From contig JASWHV010000003.1 of NCBI GenBank assembly GCA_030760725.1, forward strand, positions 57,488,517 to 57,552,516: 64,000 nt of DNA. The letters are read 5' to 3'. The DNA is from Neostapfia colusana (lineage: Eukaryota > Streptophyta > Magnoliopsida > Poales > Poaceae). The notes beneath the pieces were generated by a model that made no database searches, was not told the DNA's origin, and saw only the letters and a list, made by a program, of their open reading frames with translations. Position numbers and translations under genes: made by a program. How positions within the stretch are numbered: the stretch's first letter is position 1; each line of letters begins with the position of its first letter. Positions 55,317-64,000 of this stretch are shown one piece after another.

Positions 55317-58300
55317 CACTGTTTTTAAGGCGTCGCTTAAGCGCTAAGGCGCCCAGGAATGGTAAGGCGTCCGGGTCGCCTTAATTTTCGGCGTAAGGCA
55401 TCCGAGGCGTCCGCGGACGATTGTACGGTGACGCCTTAGTTAAGGTTGGATTAGGGTACAAATACCTGTTCAGCCCGACCGAGTAGGAGAAGCTCCGATT
55501 AGGGTTCTAGACAACGGTTGCTGCGCAGAGAGAAGGCGACGCGGCGACGCAGAGAGGAGAGGCGACGAAAGGGACGTCGGCGAGCAGCGGAGCAAAGGGG
55601 AGAGGCAGCATAGAGGGGCGAGGCGGCGCAGGGGGCTTAGGTGAGCAGCGAAGCAAAGGGGAGCAGAGGCGCGGGGGTCGGAGGAGGGGGAGCGGCGGCA
55701 CACAACAGGAGCAGCGGCGAAGAGGGAGCAGCGGCGAAGGTTGTTGAGACAGGTGGCAGCGCTCATGAAGATAGGCGGCGGCGCTCATGAAGCCCTCTGT
55801 CCTCTGGTGAGTTGGTTTATGTTCTCTTGAGTGGAGTGTTGACTGTTGTGCAGTAGCAATAGCAAGCAACTCCTAATGTGCTCTAGCTCTATTGTAGTGC
55901 TCCTAATGTGCTCCATCTTGTTGCTCCTGCAGGATTCAAAATTGACAATGAATCCAATCAAAAGTGTTGGTTCTGTCGATGCTCCAGGGAATGTATGTGC
56001 TTATGATTTGGCTGATCCTAAACGAAGAGCAAAGTCCAATGATCCACGATGGAAGTACGATTATTGGACGAAAATTGGGAACAGAGACAAGGTGACATGC
56101 AATCTTTGCAAGACCGTGACAATAGGAGGAATCAAAAGGTTGAAAGAGTATCTTGGAGGTGGACATGCTAATACCCTTATGTGCTCCAAGACTACAACTG
56201 AGATTAGAAAAGAAATGATAGCTTATCTGAAAAAAAATAAAAGAACTAGACCAATTTTCCTAAGTGATGATGTTGGGCAGCAACAGGAACAGGGGCAGGT
56301 TGGGGACAATTCTCAGTCCATTGTTCAGCCAAGTTTAGGGACAACTGCTAAAAGGAGGATCGCCATGTTTGAGGTGAAGACCTTAAAGAGTACACAAGAT
56401 GCAAAAACACAATCACAATCTGGAAAAGTTGCAAGCATGCTCCGAAGAACACCTTAACAAGTTGTGGATGATAGGCGCTCTTAAGGACCACACCAAACCA
56501 CCATTGAGGCTAGCACAAAGTCTAAGGCTGACAGGAATTATGTGAACAAACAATGGGCTTTATGGTTCTATGAGTGTGGTGTACCCTTTAATGCTATAAA
56601 CTCCCTACAATTTCATATTGCTTGTGAGGCGCAACACAATATGGTTCAGGGTATGTGTCTCCTAGTATGCATGAGATCAGGGAGCCTTTACTTCATGAGT
56701 GTGTGAATGATACAAGCAACTTGAGGGCTGATCATGAGTTAGCATGGAAGACTTATGGCTGCACACTTATGTCCGACGGATGGACCGATAGAAGGGGGCG
56801 TCACTTGATTAATTTTCTTGTCAATAGCCCAGCTGGAACATACTTCCTAGAGTCCGTTGATGCATCAAATGAGGCACATGACACAACTATGCTAGCTGAT
56901 TTGCTAGAGAAGAGGATTGCCCACATTGGTAAAGATAAAGTGGTTCAAGTAGTCACAAATAATGGTGCTAACTATAAGGCGGCGGGTAGAATTCTAATGA
57001 AGTGAATTCCAACATTGTTTTGGACTCCTTATGCAGCTCATTGTTTGGACCGCATGTTGGAAGACATTGGAAAGTTGAAAGATTTTAAGAAGCCAATTGC
57101 ACAAGCCAAACAGGTCACCAAATTTAAATATAGGCATGGGAGGATTCTTGCAGCAATGAGGGAGAAGACAACTGGGATGGACTTGGTAAGACCTGCAGCC
57201 ACTCGGTTTGCCACTTGTTTCCTTACTTTAAAGAGCCTACACAAACATCATGATGCCTTGAGGGGTATATTTGTGAGTGAAGCATGGAACCAAAACAAAA
57301 ATAGCAAAGACTGGGGCTGGAAAGAATGTTTGTGACATTATTCTTGCTAAGGTGTTTGGTGTTTTGGTTCTCAGTTGAAGATTGTTTTAGAGCTTCGACA
57401 CCTCTTGTTATTGTGCTTAGGGCGGTTGATGCTGATGAAAGACCAGCCATGCCTGAGGTTGTAGCTCTAATGAATGTTGCAAAAGAGAAGATAAGTGCTA
57501 GCTTTCCTACCCAAAACAAGCAAGCCTTGCTGAAAAGAGTCTTGGACATTATTGAGCGTATATGGGTCTCACTAATGGACCATCCATTGTATGGAGCTGC
57601 ACCTTTTTGGAACCCAGGAAAATTTTTTGCAATACAAAGGAAGGGAGATGATAGATATGTGGGTGAGCTAAGGAGTTGCTTCAATGATGTGCTTGCAATA
57701 ATAGAACCCGATGAAGAAGTTCGGGCCAAGATTGATGAGTATGCAATGCAATATCAAGACCAACGAGGGCCTATCTTCTCAAACGTCATGGCACAACAAC
57801 AAGTTCAACTAAAAAGCCCTCGTAAGTATTGGTGTTTTGTTTGCTAGTTTCCCATATTAATTTTATTCCTAGTTTGTAACTAATATGTGCTTACATTTCT
57901 CATTCTAGTTGATTGATGACGTTCATATGGTGGTCGAGCATTTGAATTGCAAAGATTTGCAAAACGTCTAGTTAGACTTTGTGCTTCATCATCTGGTTGT
58001 GAGGGGAATTGGAGTACCTTTGAATTTGTAAGTATTGGGATCCAATATCCATATATTAGAGTTGCATAATCCATATACTCATTTAGCTTCTTATTGCTGA
58101 ATTTATAGATGCACACACAAAAAAGGAACCGGTTGCTACACAAGAGGTTGAATGACTTAGTTTTTGTTTCATACAACCGGAAGATGCAAAGTAGGTTTCA
58201 AAAGAGGAGGGAGAAATCTGGCCCAAGTTATGACCCATTGGTCATTGAAGATTTTGATTGGGACAATGAATGGATAGACTCATCGGTTGTTCACACCGTT

Positions 58301-58843
58301 AGGGATAATGCTAATCTTCTTGGCCTCACATGGGATCATGTTGATGAAGCCGTTGGAGTATCAAGCTCGCTTTGAGGTTGTAACCTTCTAAGACAAGCTA
58401 GCAGGATGAACACCTACCAAAGGCGTGCAAGAATGAGGGCACAAGAAGTTGAGGAAGGTGAAGAAGTTACTAATGATTCGGACTTGGAGGATGATCCACA
58501 TGATGACATGGACGTGACTGATAGTGATGAAGATTCGGATGGATGTGATGGTGGAGAAGAAAATAATCCTACAATTCTCGATGAGTTTGACGATGGATAT
58601 TGAGACTTGAGAGTTTGAGAGATGAGATCATGGGAGTTTTATGTTGGACTTTTAATATATTATGTTAGCTTATGTTGAACTACTTCTATTTGATAATTAC
58701 TACTTTTATCCTCATCTATTTTGAATTTCTTAATTTTTTATAATTATATATTACTAAGGCGTCGCCTCGCCTTACGCCTTATCGCTTAAAAGGTAAAAAG
58801 GGGGTTGGTTGCCTTATGTCACCTTACAGCCTTAATAACTATG
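55317..58843 (+). mobile_element. hAT DNA transposon
   Basis: Terminal inverted repeats CACTGTTTTTAAGGC and CATAGTTATTAAGGC (right end, reverse strand) match at 12 of 15. The 8 bp duplication CTCGCGGC is at 55309-55316 and 58844-58851. Subterminal regions at both ends are rich in AAGGCG/CGCCTT motifs. It encodes a decayed BED-finger hAT transposase on the + strand. Confidence 0.93.
55948..58603 (+). pseudogene. hAT transposase remnant
   Basis: The BED-type finger is in the first block (DPRWKYDYWTKIGNRDKVTC; CNLCKTVTIGGIKRLKEYLG). It closes at a TAA (56455-56457) where Glu is expected. The DUF659-like catalytic block (56655-57335) reads MSDGWTDRRGRHLINFLVNS, WTPYAAHCLDRMLEDI and RPAATRFATCFLTLKSLH, with a TGA at 57003. 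The C-terminal dimerisation region includes RFAKRLVRLCASSSGCEGNW near 57950-58010. GT-AG introns lie near 57823-57909 and 58028-58108. An acidic tail ends at 58603. Several stops and frameshifts make it inactive. Confidence 0.88.
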
Positions 58844-59000
58844 CTCGCGGCTCTCCCCCGATCCACCGCCCCGCAGGCTCTCCCTTTCGATGCCATCCTC
58901 GCCACCGCCCGCTCCCCGCGGATATCTCCACAGACGACTCTCCCCCGCTCAAGCACGAATCGGCCGCGCCCGGCTTCCTTCCTCCCCCGCCCGCAACCCC
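58844..59000. repeat. GC-rich degenerate minisatellite, right part
   Basis: Same repeat as 55080-55316 (CTCTCCCCCGATCC and CTCTCCCTTTCGATG units). Joining the two parts at the duplicated CTCGCGGC gives a continuous array. Confidence 0.6.
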
Positions 59001-59106
59001 TACCCTGCGTGCGCGTCTTGAGGCCGCCTATGCCCCTAGGCGAGGCGGCCTGCCCGCGCGGAGCGCTCCATTTCAAGCCGGAGACTACACATGAGGCTAG
59101 CACAGA

Positions 59107-59524
59107 CGGTCCAAGGAATGGGGAAAATATTTAGTGAAAATCATGTGAGATCACAAAAAAATCATTTTTTAAAATATAATTATTATTGAAAATCAAGATC
59201 TGATGTGGGTAGATGACATGGTGAGAAACATCCATATAAAATTTGAGCTTCAAATTCAATTCCATTTAAAAGATACAAAAATAACAAATTTTGAAGAAAG
59301 AGGATAAGAACTACAGCACATCACTATTTATTTTTTTCTCCTCTTTCTTTATGATTTTTTATTTTTGTATATTTTAAATCAATTTGTATTTTGAGCTAAA
59401 ATTTTTTGTACATGTTTCTCACCATGCCATCTACACACATGCAGATTTTTGAATTTTTTCAGAACTTGGAAATACATTCTTTTAGAGAGTTTTCGCGATG
59501 AACATTTTCTCCAAGAAAGGAGTG
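59107..59524. mobile_element. Foldback/MITE-like inverted repeat
   Basis: Two imperfect arms fold back around a centre near 59312-59335 (CTACAGCACATCACTATTTA). Matching internal blocks include GACATGGTGAGAAACAT (about 59215-59231) and its reverse complement near 59414-59430. The outer arms pair around GGAAAATATTTAGTGAAAA and its counterpart near 59488-59510. The target duplication is unclear and no coding capacity is present. Confidence 0.7.
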
Positions 59525-59882
59525 TTCTCGGTGTAATAAAGTCGGTGGCTTCAGACTATATTTTTTCTTTTTAAAGTCAACGGCTGAAAATAGTCCTTAT
59601 GATGTATTGTCAGGTGCTAATCTACAATAAAGAGTAATTGTAAGTCAGGCTGGGTCGCACATTCCCCCTTTTTCGATCATGCAACAAGTTGATGCAGCAA
59701 TGAGGTGATACTAATCAGTTCTGGTTGGTTGCTACACTACTCGAATTCGGCCACCGATGCACACCAACGCATGCATTTTTGCATGGTAATAGAATGTATC
59801 GGGGCCTCGACCAATTATTATTCACATATCAATAACCATGGTAATTGTTTGTAAACCAGCAGCGACGAGAAGGAAGTAACCT
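59525..59882. other. Unassigned spacer
   Basis: AT-rich DNA 3' of the DUF538 pseudogene; no feature recognised. Confidence 0.5.
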
Positions 59883-60351
59883 TCACCATAAAAGAAAGGC
59901 CCATGCTACGCGATCCATCCGGAGCCCATCGCACGGGCTCGTACGTGCTTTGGCGCCCTTCTCCTCGTCGTCGTCATCGGCGATGGCTGCGGCCGGGAAG
60001 GAGCGATCACCGATCCCGGCGTTGAATTTGAAGTAGATCCGGTCTCGCGCGGCGCCCTCGAGGCTCATCTCGACAATAGGCACCCAGAGCATGACCTACT
60101 TGCCGCGCCCCCTGGTACGCCGTCACCTTTGCGTCGTACTGCACCTGCGTGCCCGTCCCGGCGGGGAAGCGGTGCTCGTAGAGTGCACCGCACCAGGGCG
60201 CACTCCTCCAGCCCGCGTTGCGGTGCGGCATCACGCCGCCGGGGAACCCCATCTCCTTGAGCATCTCCTTGGAGTGCGCATATCACGCCTCCGCGCCCTC
60301 GCGCTCCTTGTCGACGGTGCCACTGTTCGTCGACACGGCGAGGGAGGCCAT
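59883..60351 (-). pseudogene. DUF538 family protein pseudogene
   Basis: The start ATG at 60349-60351 gives MASLAVSTNSGTVDKEREGA, then a TGA at 60283-60285, then HSKEMLKEMGFPGGVMP and YEHRFPAGTGTQVQYDAKVT. A frameshift and a TAG (60096-60098) precede VMLWVPIVEMSLEG, IYFKFNAGIGDRSFPAAA and a stop at 59883-59885. The pattern of an LP-GV motif, a YD-VTAY strand, LWVPIVE and a final FP is that of the small plant DUF538 proteins, about 150-170 residues, of uncertain function. It is non-functional as read. Confidence 0.85.
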
Positions 60352-60604
60352 TATATAGATTGTCGCCTTGGTGCCGTGGTGGTGGTCTCTTTTTGATGTA
60401 GCTAGCTGTCTCGCTAAGTGCAGCGCTGCTTTGTTGTTTAGTGAAACTGGATGAGAATACTTGCTGCTGTTGCTGGTGCAAGTGCAAGTGAGGGGCGCAT
60501 GTGATGACGTGTTTATAAGATCGGAGGGCAGTGCTGCTGAAGCGAATCAAATAGGTGGTTGGCCATTGAGCGACTGTTCAATCGGTCATGGCAGCTTTGA
60601 TTAG
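60352..60604. other. Upstream region of DUF538 pseudogene
   Basis: Former promoter and leader of the pseudogene. No other feature was seen before the copia-3 LTR-like start. Confidence 0.5.
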
Positions 60605-61069
60605 TGTTGGAATAATTTGGGCAGTGCCTACTGATTATCTAAATTAATTCTATTAATTTTAAAGCCCACATTAATACTATATGGCTAAACTAGTTAGTTT
60701 CACATAGTTAGTTGAAGAGTATTCTGACCAACTTAAATAGGTGGACTATTCCCCTCTATTTCAGAAGTTGGAAGAAGAAAAGGGAGTGTTACACGCGCGC
60801 GAGCCGTGCCGTGCATGACGCGTACGCGTCACGCGTATTTTCGCGTGAGAAAATCGCGTGACTTGTGACTTATGATTTGCGGTGTGTGCTTGTGTGTGGA
60901 GAAATTGCTGCATCATTTTTATTGCGCCGAGTTAAATATTTTTGTCGTTTTTGAGAATTGAATCAACTCAATTATGACGGTGAATTAAATATAGACGTTA
61001 CTAATAACCGACGTATTAAAACAGAGAATTAATCTCGCGCAATAAAGTTGATTCAGTATGTCAAGTAGC

Positions 61070-61076
61070 TATATAA
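61070..61076 (+). promoter_or_regulatory. Copia-3 TATA box
   Basis: TATATAA in CAAGTAGCTATATAAGACGC. Transcription would start about 30 bp downstream, in the putative LTR. Confidence 0.65.
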
Positions 61077-61288
61077 GACGCTCCTCATTCACCCTGGAAA
61101 ATACACACTTCACTACTATTGCTGCGTACTCTGCATTCCCTTCGCAAGTCTCTGCGCGCACAGAACTTGCGAGAGCAGGCCTCCGAAACCTCGTCTAGCT
61201 GCGATATTTGCACGGGTAGGCGGACGATCAATTTTTTGGGAAGCGCAACTCTGCGCGACTGCTCGCTTGTACGAACGACTACTTCCTG

Positions 61289-61577
61289 GTGAAGGACGTT
61301 CGTGGGACTTCACGGCTTCGAGTCTTCCTGCCTCAACTAACGATCGACTACTTCAAGCAGCTCAACATGTCAACTGTTGGGAACGGCACCGCTGGTGCCT
61401 CCGGCACTGGTCCTGCCTCAGGGTACAACCTGACGCTCTCACATTCATTTGTTGTGTTGTTTCTGTTCCTATACAGATTAAGCGTGAACACGAACAATCC
61501 TTATGAAGCCATAATATTGCTCATTTTCAATTATATCATAATTTTTTATTACTTTTGGAATTAAAATATACCGTAAA
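61289..61577 (+). other. Copia-3 leader with short ORF and possible intron
   Basis: A short frame reads MSTVGNGTAGASGTGPASG and then enters GTACAACCTG, which could be a splice donor; CTATACAG near 61472-61479 could be its acceptor. A second ATG (61578) opens the long frame. Whether a spliced N-terminus exists cannot be decided from sequence alone. Confidence 0.4.
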
Positions 61578-64000
61578 ATGCCTAACTATCTAACAATCCA
61601 AAAACTTGATGGTTGTGATAGGCTTTCGGTCACTAATTTTGCTGTTGCGCTCAAGTCAAATGCTTTTGACGGATCAAATTACAAACGGTGGCGTGATAGG
61701 ATGATTCTCTGGTTAACTGCTATGAACATCATTCATGTTGCGAATGGAAAGACTGAACAGTTTACTCCTGAGGAGGAGCAAGCTTTCATGGCAGCCGATA
61801 ACCTCTTTAGAGGCGCGGTGGTCAGTGTTCTTGCAGAAAACTTAGTTGATTTCTATCTCGCTGCGACCTCTGGCAAGGAATTGTGGGATGCGCTTGAGAC
61901 TAAATATGGTGTTTCTGATGCTAGGAGTGAATTGTATGTCATGGAACAGTTCTATGACTATAAGATAGTTGATGACCATTCTATAGTGGAACAGACTCAT
62001 GAAATTCAGTCACTGGCAAAAGAATTCGAAGGTTTCAAGTGTGTGTTACCCGACAAGTTTGTGGCCGGGGGCATTATTGCCAAGCTGCCACCTATCTGGA
62101 CAGATTTTGTCACTTCTCTAAAACATAAGAGAAAAGAGTTCAACATCAATGATCTTATTGGCTCTTTGGATGTTGAAGAGAAGACGAGGGCAAAAGACAC
62201 TCGTGGAAAAGGGGTTGTTGGGACTTCTAGTGCCAATGTAGTACAGAAGAATAACTCTAATAAATCCCACAACAAAAAGAAGAAGAACAAGCAGGAGAAC
62301 CCTACAAAGACTAAACAGACAACCACTTTAAAGAAGAAGATGAAGGGAAATTGCTTTGTTTGCGGCGATCCTGGTCATTTCGCCAGTGAATGTGAGAACC
62401 GCAAGTGGAAGGGCAATAAAAAATCAGCAAATATGGTTATTGGCGAAACTGCAGGAACGTCGAGGTATGGTAACATATTACCTACAATTCTTTCAGTTTG
62501 TCATTCACCTGAGTGGTGGATTGATACCGGTGCCAATATCCATGTGTGTGCTGATATATCATTGTTTTTATCTTATCAGGTCGGAGAGACTGTCTCCTTG
62601 TTGATGGGAAACGGGTCACATGCGCGTGTTCTTGGAGTTGGTACGGTCAATCTGAAGCTTACTCCGGGAAAGACCGTGCGATTGAAGAACGTGCAACATG
62701 TTCCAACCATCAAAAATAATTTAGTCAGCGGCTCTCTACTTTGTAGAAATGGTTTTAAATTAGTCTTTGAATCCAATAAATGTGTACTGCCTAAGTATGG
62801 GAATTTTGTTGATAAAGGTTATGAAAGCGGAGGTTTGTTCTGCTTATCCTTGTCAGAAAATTGTAATAACGTTGTGAACAATGTCATGAATATTGATAAG
62901 TCTAATGTTTGGCATTCACGACTTTGTCATATTAATTTTGGTTGTATGGCACGGCTAGCAAACTTGAGTTTAATTCCAAAATTTACCTTAGTCAAATATT
63001 CTAAGTGCCATGTTTGTGTGGAATCAAAACAACCTCGCAAACCTCACAAGGTTGCAGAGGCGAGAGAATTGGCACCATTAGAACTAATTTATTCCGATTT
63101 GTGCGAAATGAATGGTGAATTGACAAAAGGTAGTAAAAGGTATTTCATGACCTTAATTGATGATTGTACTAGGTTCTGCTACATATATTTATTAAAGTCA
63201 AAGGATGAAGCATTACATTACCTTAAAATCTATAAAGCTGAGGTAGAAAACCAACTTGAGAGAAAGATCAAACATATAAGGACTGATCATGGTGGAGAAT
63301 ACTTTTCAAATTTATTCACTTCATTCTGTGAGCAACACAGAATAATTCATGAGAGGACGCCTCCCTACTCACCTCAATCGAATGGGGTAGCCGAAAGAAA
63401 GAACCGTACTCTAACTGATTTGGTTAACGCCGTGTTAGATACATCGGGACTTTCCAAGAAGTGGTGGGGTGAGGCTATATTGACAGCATGTCATGTCCTG
63501 AATCGTGTTCCTATCAAGGATAAAGAGATCACTCCATTCGAGGAATGGGGAAAGAAAAGAGTAAATCTCTCATATTTGCGTACTTGGGGTTGTTTGGCAA
63601 AAGTAAATGTGCCAATCAATAAAAAGAGTAAACTAGGTCCTAAAACTGTTGATTGTATTTTTATTGGTTATGCCTTCCATAGCATTGGTTATAGATTTTT
63701 AATAATAAAATCTGGAGTACCCGACATGCATGTTGGTACAATTATGGAATCTAGAGATGCTACATTTTTTGAGGATATTTTTGCTATGCGAGAGGATCAT
63801 TGTAGTACTAGTCAAAAATCTCTTATAAATGATGAGCCTACTGATATGATAGAACACAATGAACAAACTCTTGTGGGAAATCTGCGCGGTGACAATGAAA
63901 TTTCTAAAAGAGCAAGAGACAAAGGACTGCAAAGTCCTTTGGTGATGATTTCATTGTGTACCTTGTATATGATACTCCTAGAACCATTGAAGAGGCATAT
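61578..64000 (+). CDS. Copia-3 gag-protease-integrase polyprotein (partial, runs off the window)
   Basis: The frame is open from ATG 61578 for about 2.33 kb. Gag: FDGSNYKRWRDRMILWLTAM, a UBN2-type core, a Lys-rich stretch and a zinc knuckle CFVCGDPGHFASEC (about 62352-62393). Protease: WWIDTGANIHVCAD, so the motif is DTG rather than DSG (62523-62534). Integrase: HHCC finger with WHSRLCHINFG and CHVCVESK, core with YSDLCEM, LIDDCTRFCYIYLLKSK, RTDHGGEYFSNLF and PYSPQSNGVAERKNR, all three acidic catalytic positions present. Then GYRFLIIKSGVPDMHVGT. A frame change of one or two bases near 63900-63915 puts the downstream linker (SFGDDFIVYLV) in another frame. It is the best preserved retroelement coding region in the window. 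Confidence 0.88.
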   Translation, partial: MPNYLTIQKLDGCDRLSVTNFAVALKSNAFDGSNYKRWRDRMILWLTAMNIIHVANGKTEQFTPEEEQAFMAADNLFRGAVVSVLAENLVDFYLAATSGKELWDALETKYGVSDARSELYVMEQFYDYKIVDDHSIVEQTHEIQSLAKEFEGFKCVLPDKFVAGGIIAKLPPIWTDFVTSLKHKRKEFNINDLIGSLDVEEKTRAKDTRGKGVVGTSSANVVQKNNSNKSHNKKKKNKQENPTKTKQTTTLKKKMKGNCFVCGDPGHFASECENRKWKGNKKSANMVIGETAGTSRYGNILPTILSVCHSPEWWIDTGANIHVCADISLFLSYQVGETVSLLMGNGSHARVLGVGTVNLKLTPGKTVRLKNVQHVPTIKNNLVSGSLLCRNGFKLVFESNKCVLPKYGNFVDKGYESGGLFCLSLSENCNNVVNNVMNIDKSNVWHSRLCHINFGCMARLANLSLIPKFTLVKYSKCHVCVESKQPRKPHKVAEARELAPLELIYSDLCEMNGELTKGSKRYFMTLIDDCTRFCYIYLLKSKDEALHYLKIYKAEVENQLERKIKHIRTDHGGEYFSNLFTSFCEQHRIIHERTPPYSPQSNGVAERKNRTLTDLVNAVLDTSGLSKKWWGEAILTACHVLNRVPIKDKEITPFEEWGKKRVNLSYLRTWGCLAKVNVPINKKSKLGPKTVDCIFIGYAFHSIGYRFLIIKSGVPDMHVGTIMESRDATFFEDIFAMREDHCSTSQKSLINDEPTDMIEHNEQTLVGNLRGDNEISKRARDKGLQSPLVMISLCTLYMILLEPLKRH

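Larger units (their letters stand above)
60605..64000 (+). mobile_element. Copia-3: 5' part of a third copia element, cut by the window end
   Basis: A probable LTR starts TGTTGGAATAATTTGGG at 60605, with a TATA box at 61070-61076. The end of the LTR is not certain: CAACA at 61362-61366 would suit the TGTTG start, but no standard primer-binding site follows it. The coding part is gag, protease, integrase. RT, RNase H and the 3' LTR lie beyond 64000. Confidence 0.75.

Overview
This is plant nuclear DNA, almost certainly from a grass (Poaceae). The evidence is host genes with introns, a very GC-rich first exon in the methionine gamma-lyase gene, a Stowaway-type element with CTCCCTCCGT ends, an Opie/SIRE-type copia LTR beginning TGAAAGTGCATCTAG, and CACTA, hAT, Tekay-type gypsy and short-LTR copia elements. 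About three quarters of the window is transposon. I found no prokaryotic features, rRNA, tRNA or CRISPR.

Region 1 (720-32331) is one host gene ruined and stretched to about 31.6 kb. Seven exon remnants on the + strand match plastid pyridoxal reductase (PLR1, an aldo/keto reductase of vitamin B6 salvage). They are separated by three insertions in three introns: copia-1 (1280-20213, duplication TAAAC), a CACTA element (20436-24487, duplication AAT) and copia-2 (26085-31360, duplication GAAAG). Copia-1 is itself interrupted by a Tekay-like gypsy element on the minus strand (3386-15587, duplication CTTGT) and by a one-ended CACTA-like fragment (16315 to about 17745). The exons carry stops, frameshifts and lost splice sites, so the gene is dead.

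The most unusual object is copia-2. Its LTRs and duplication are in order, but its leader-protease-integrase half (29143-31192) is inverted relative to its LTRs and RT/RNase H half. Copies of the primer-binding site lie at both inversion junctions, and about 290 bp of integrase is present twice in inverted orientation. This looks like a reverse-transcription product that switched template.

Region 2 (32332-42763) holds host sequence: an apparently intact two-exon methionine gamma-lyase gene (32748-35271, minus), a gene-poor stretch, and a six-exon mitochondrial Hsp70 pseudogene (38922-42233, minus) with kept introns and several disabling changes.

Region 3 (42764-55079) is a 12.3 kb Sirevirus-type copia element. 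It has 1.8 kb LTRs packed with CGGACTAGTCCG palindromes, decayed gag and pol, and a much better preserved extra ORF after pol.

Region 4 (55080-64000) contains a degenerate GC-rich minisatellite split by a 3.5 kb hAT element (duplication CTCGCGGC), a foldback element, a DUF538 pseudogene, and the 5' part of a third copia element. That last element's gag-protease-integrase frame is open for over 2.3 kb and runs off the window.

Of four recognisable host genes, only methionine gamma-lyase looks functional. This suggests a decaying region, for example one of two duplicated copies; that last point is inference.
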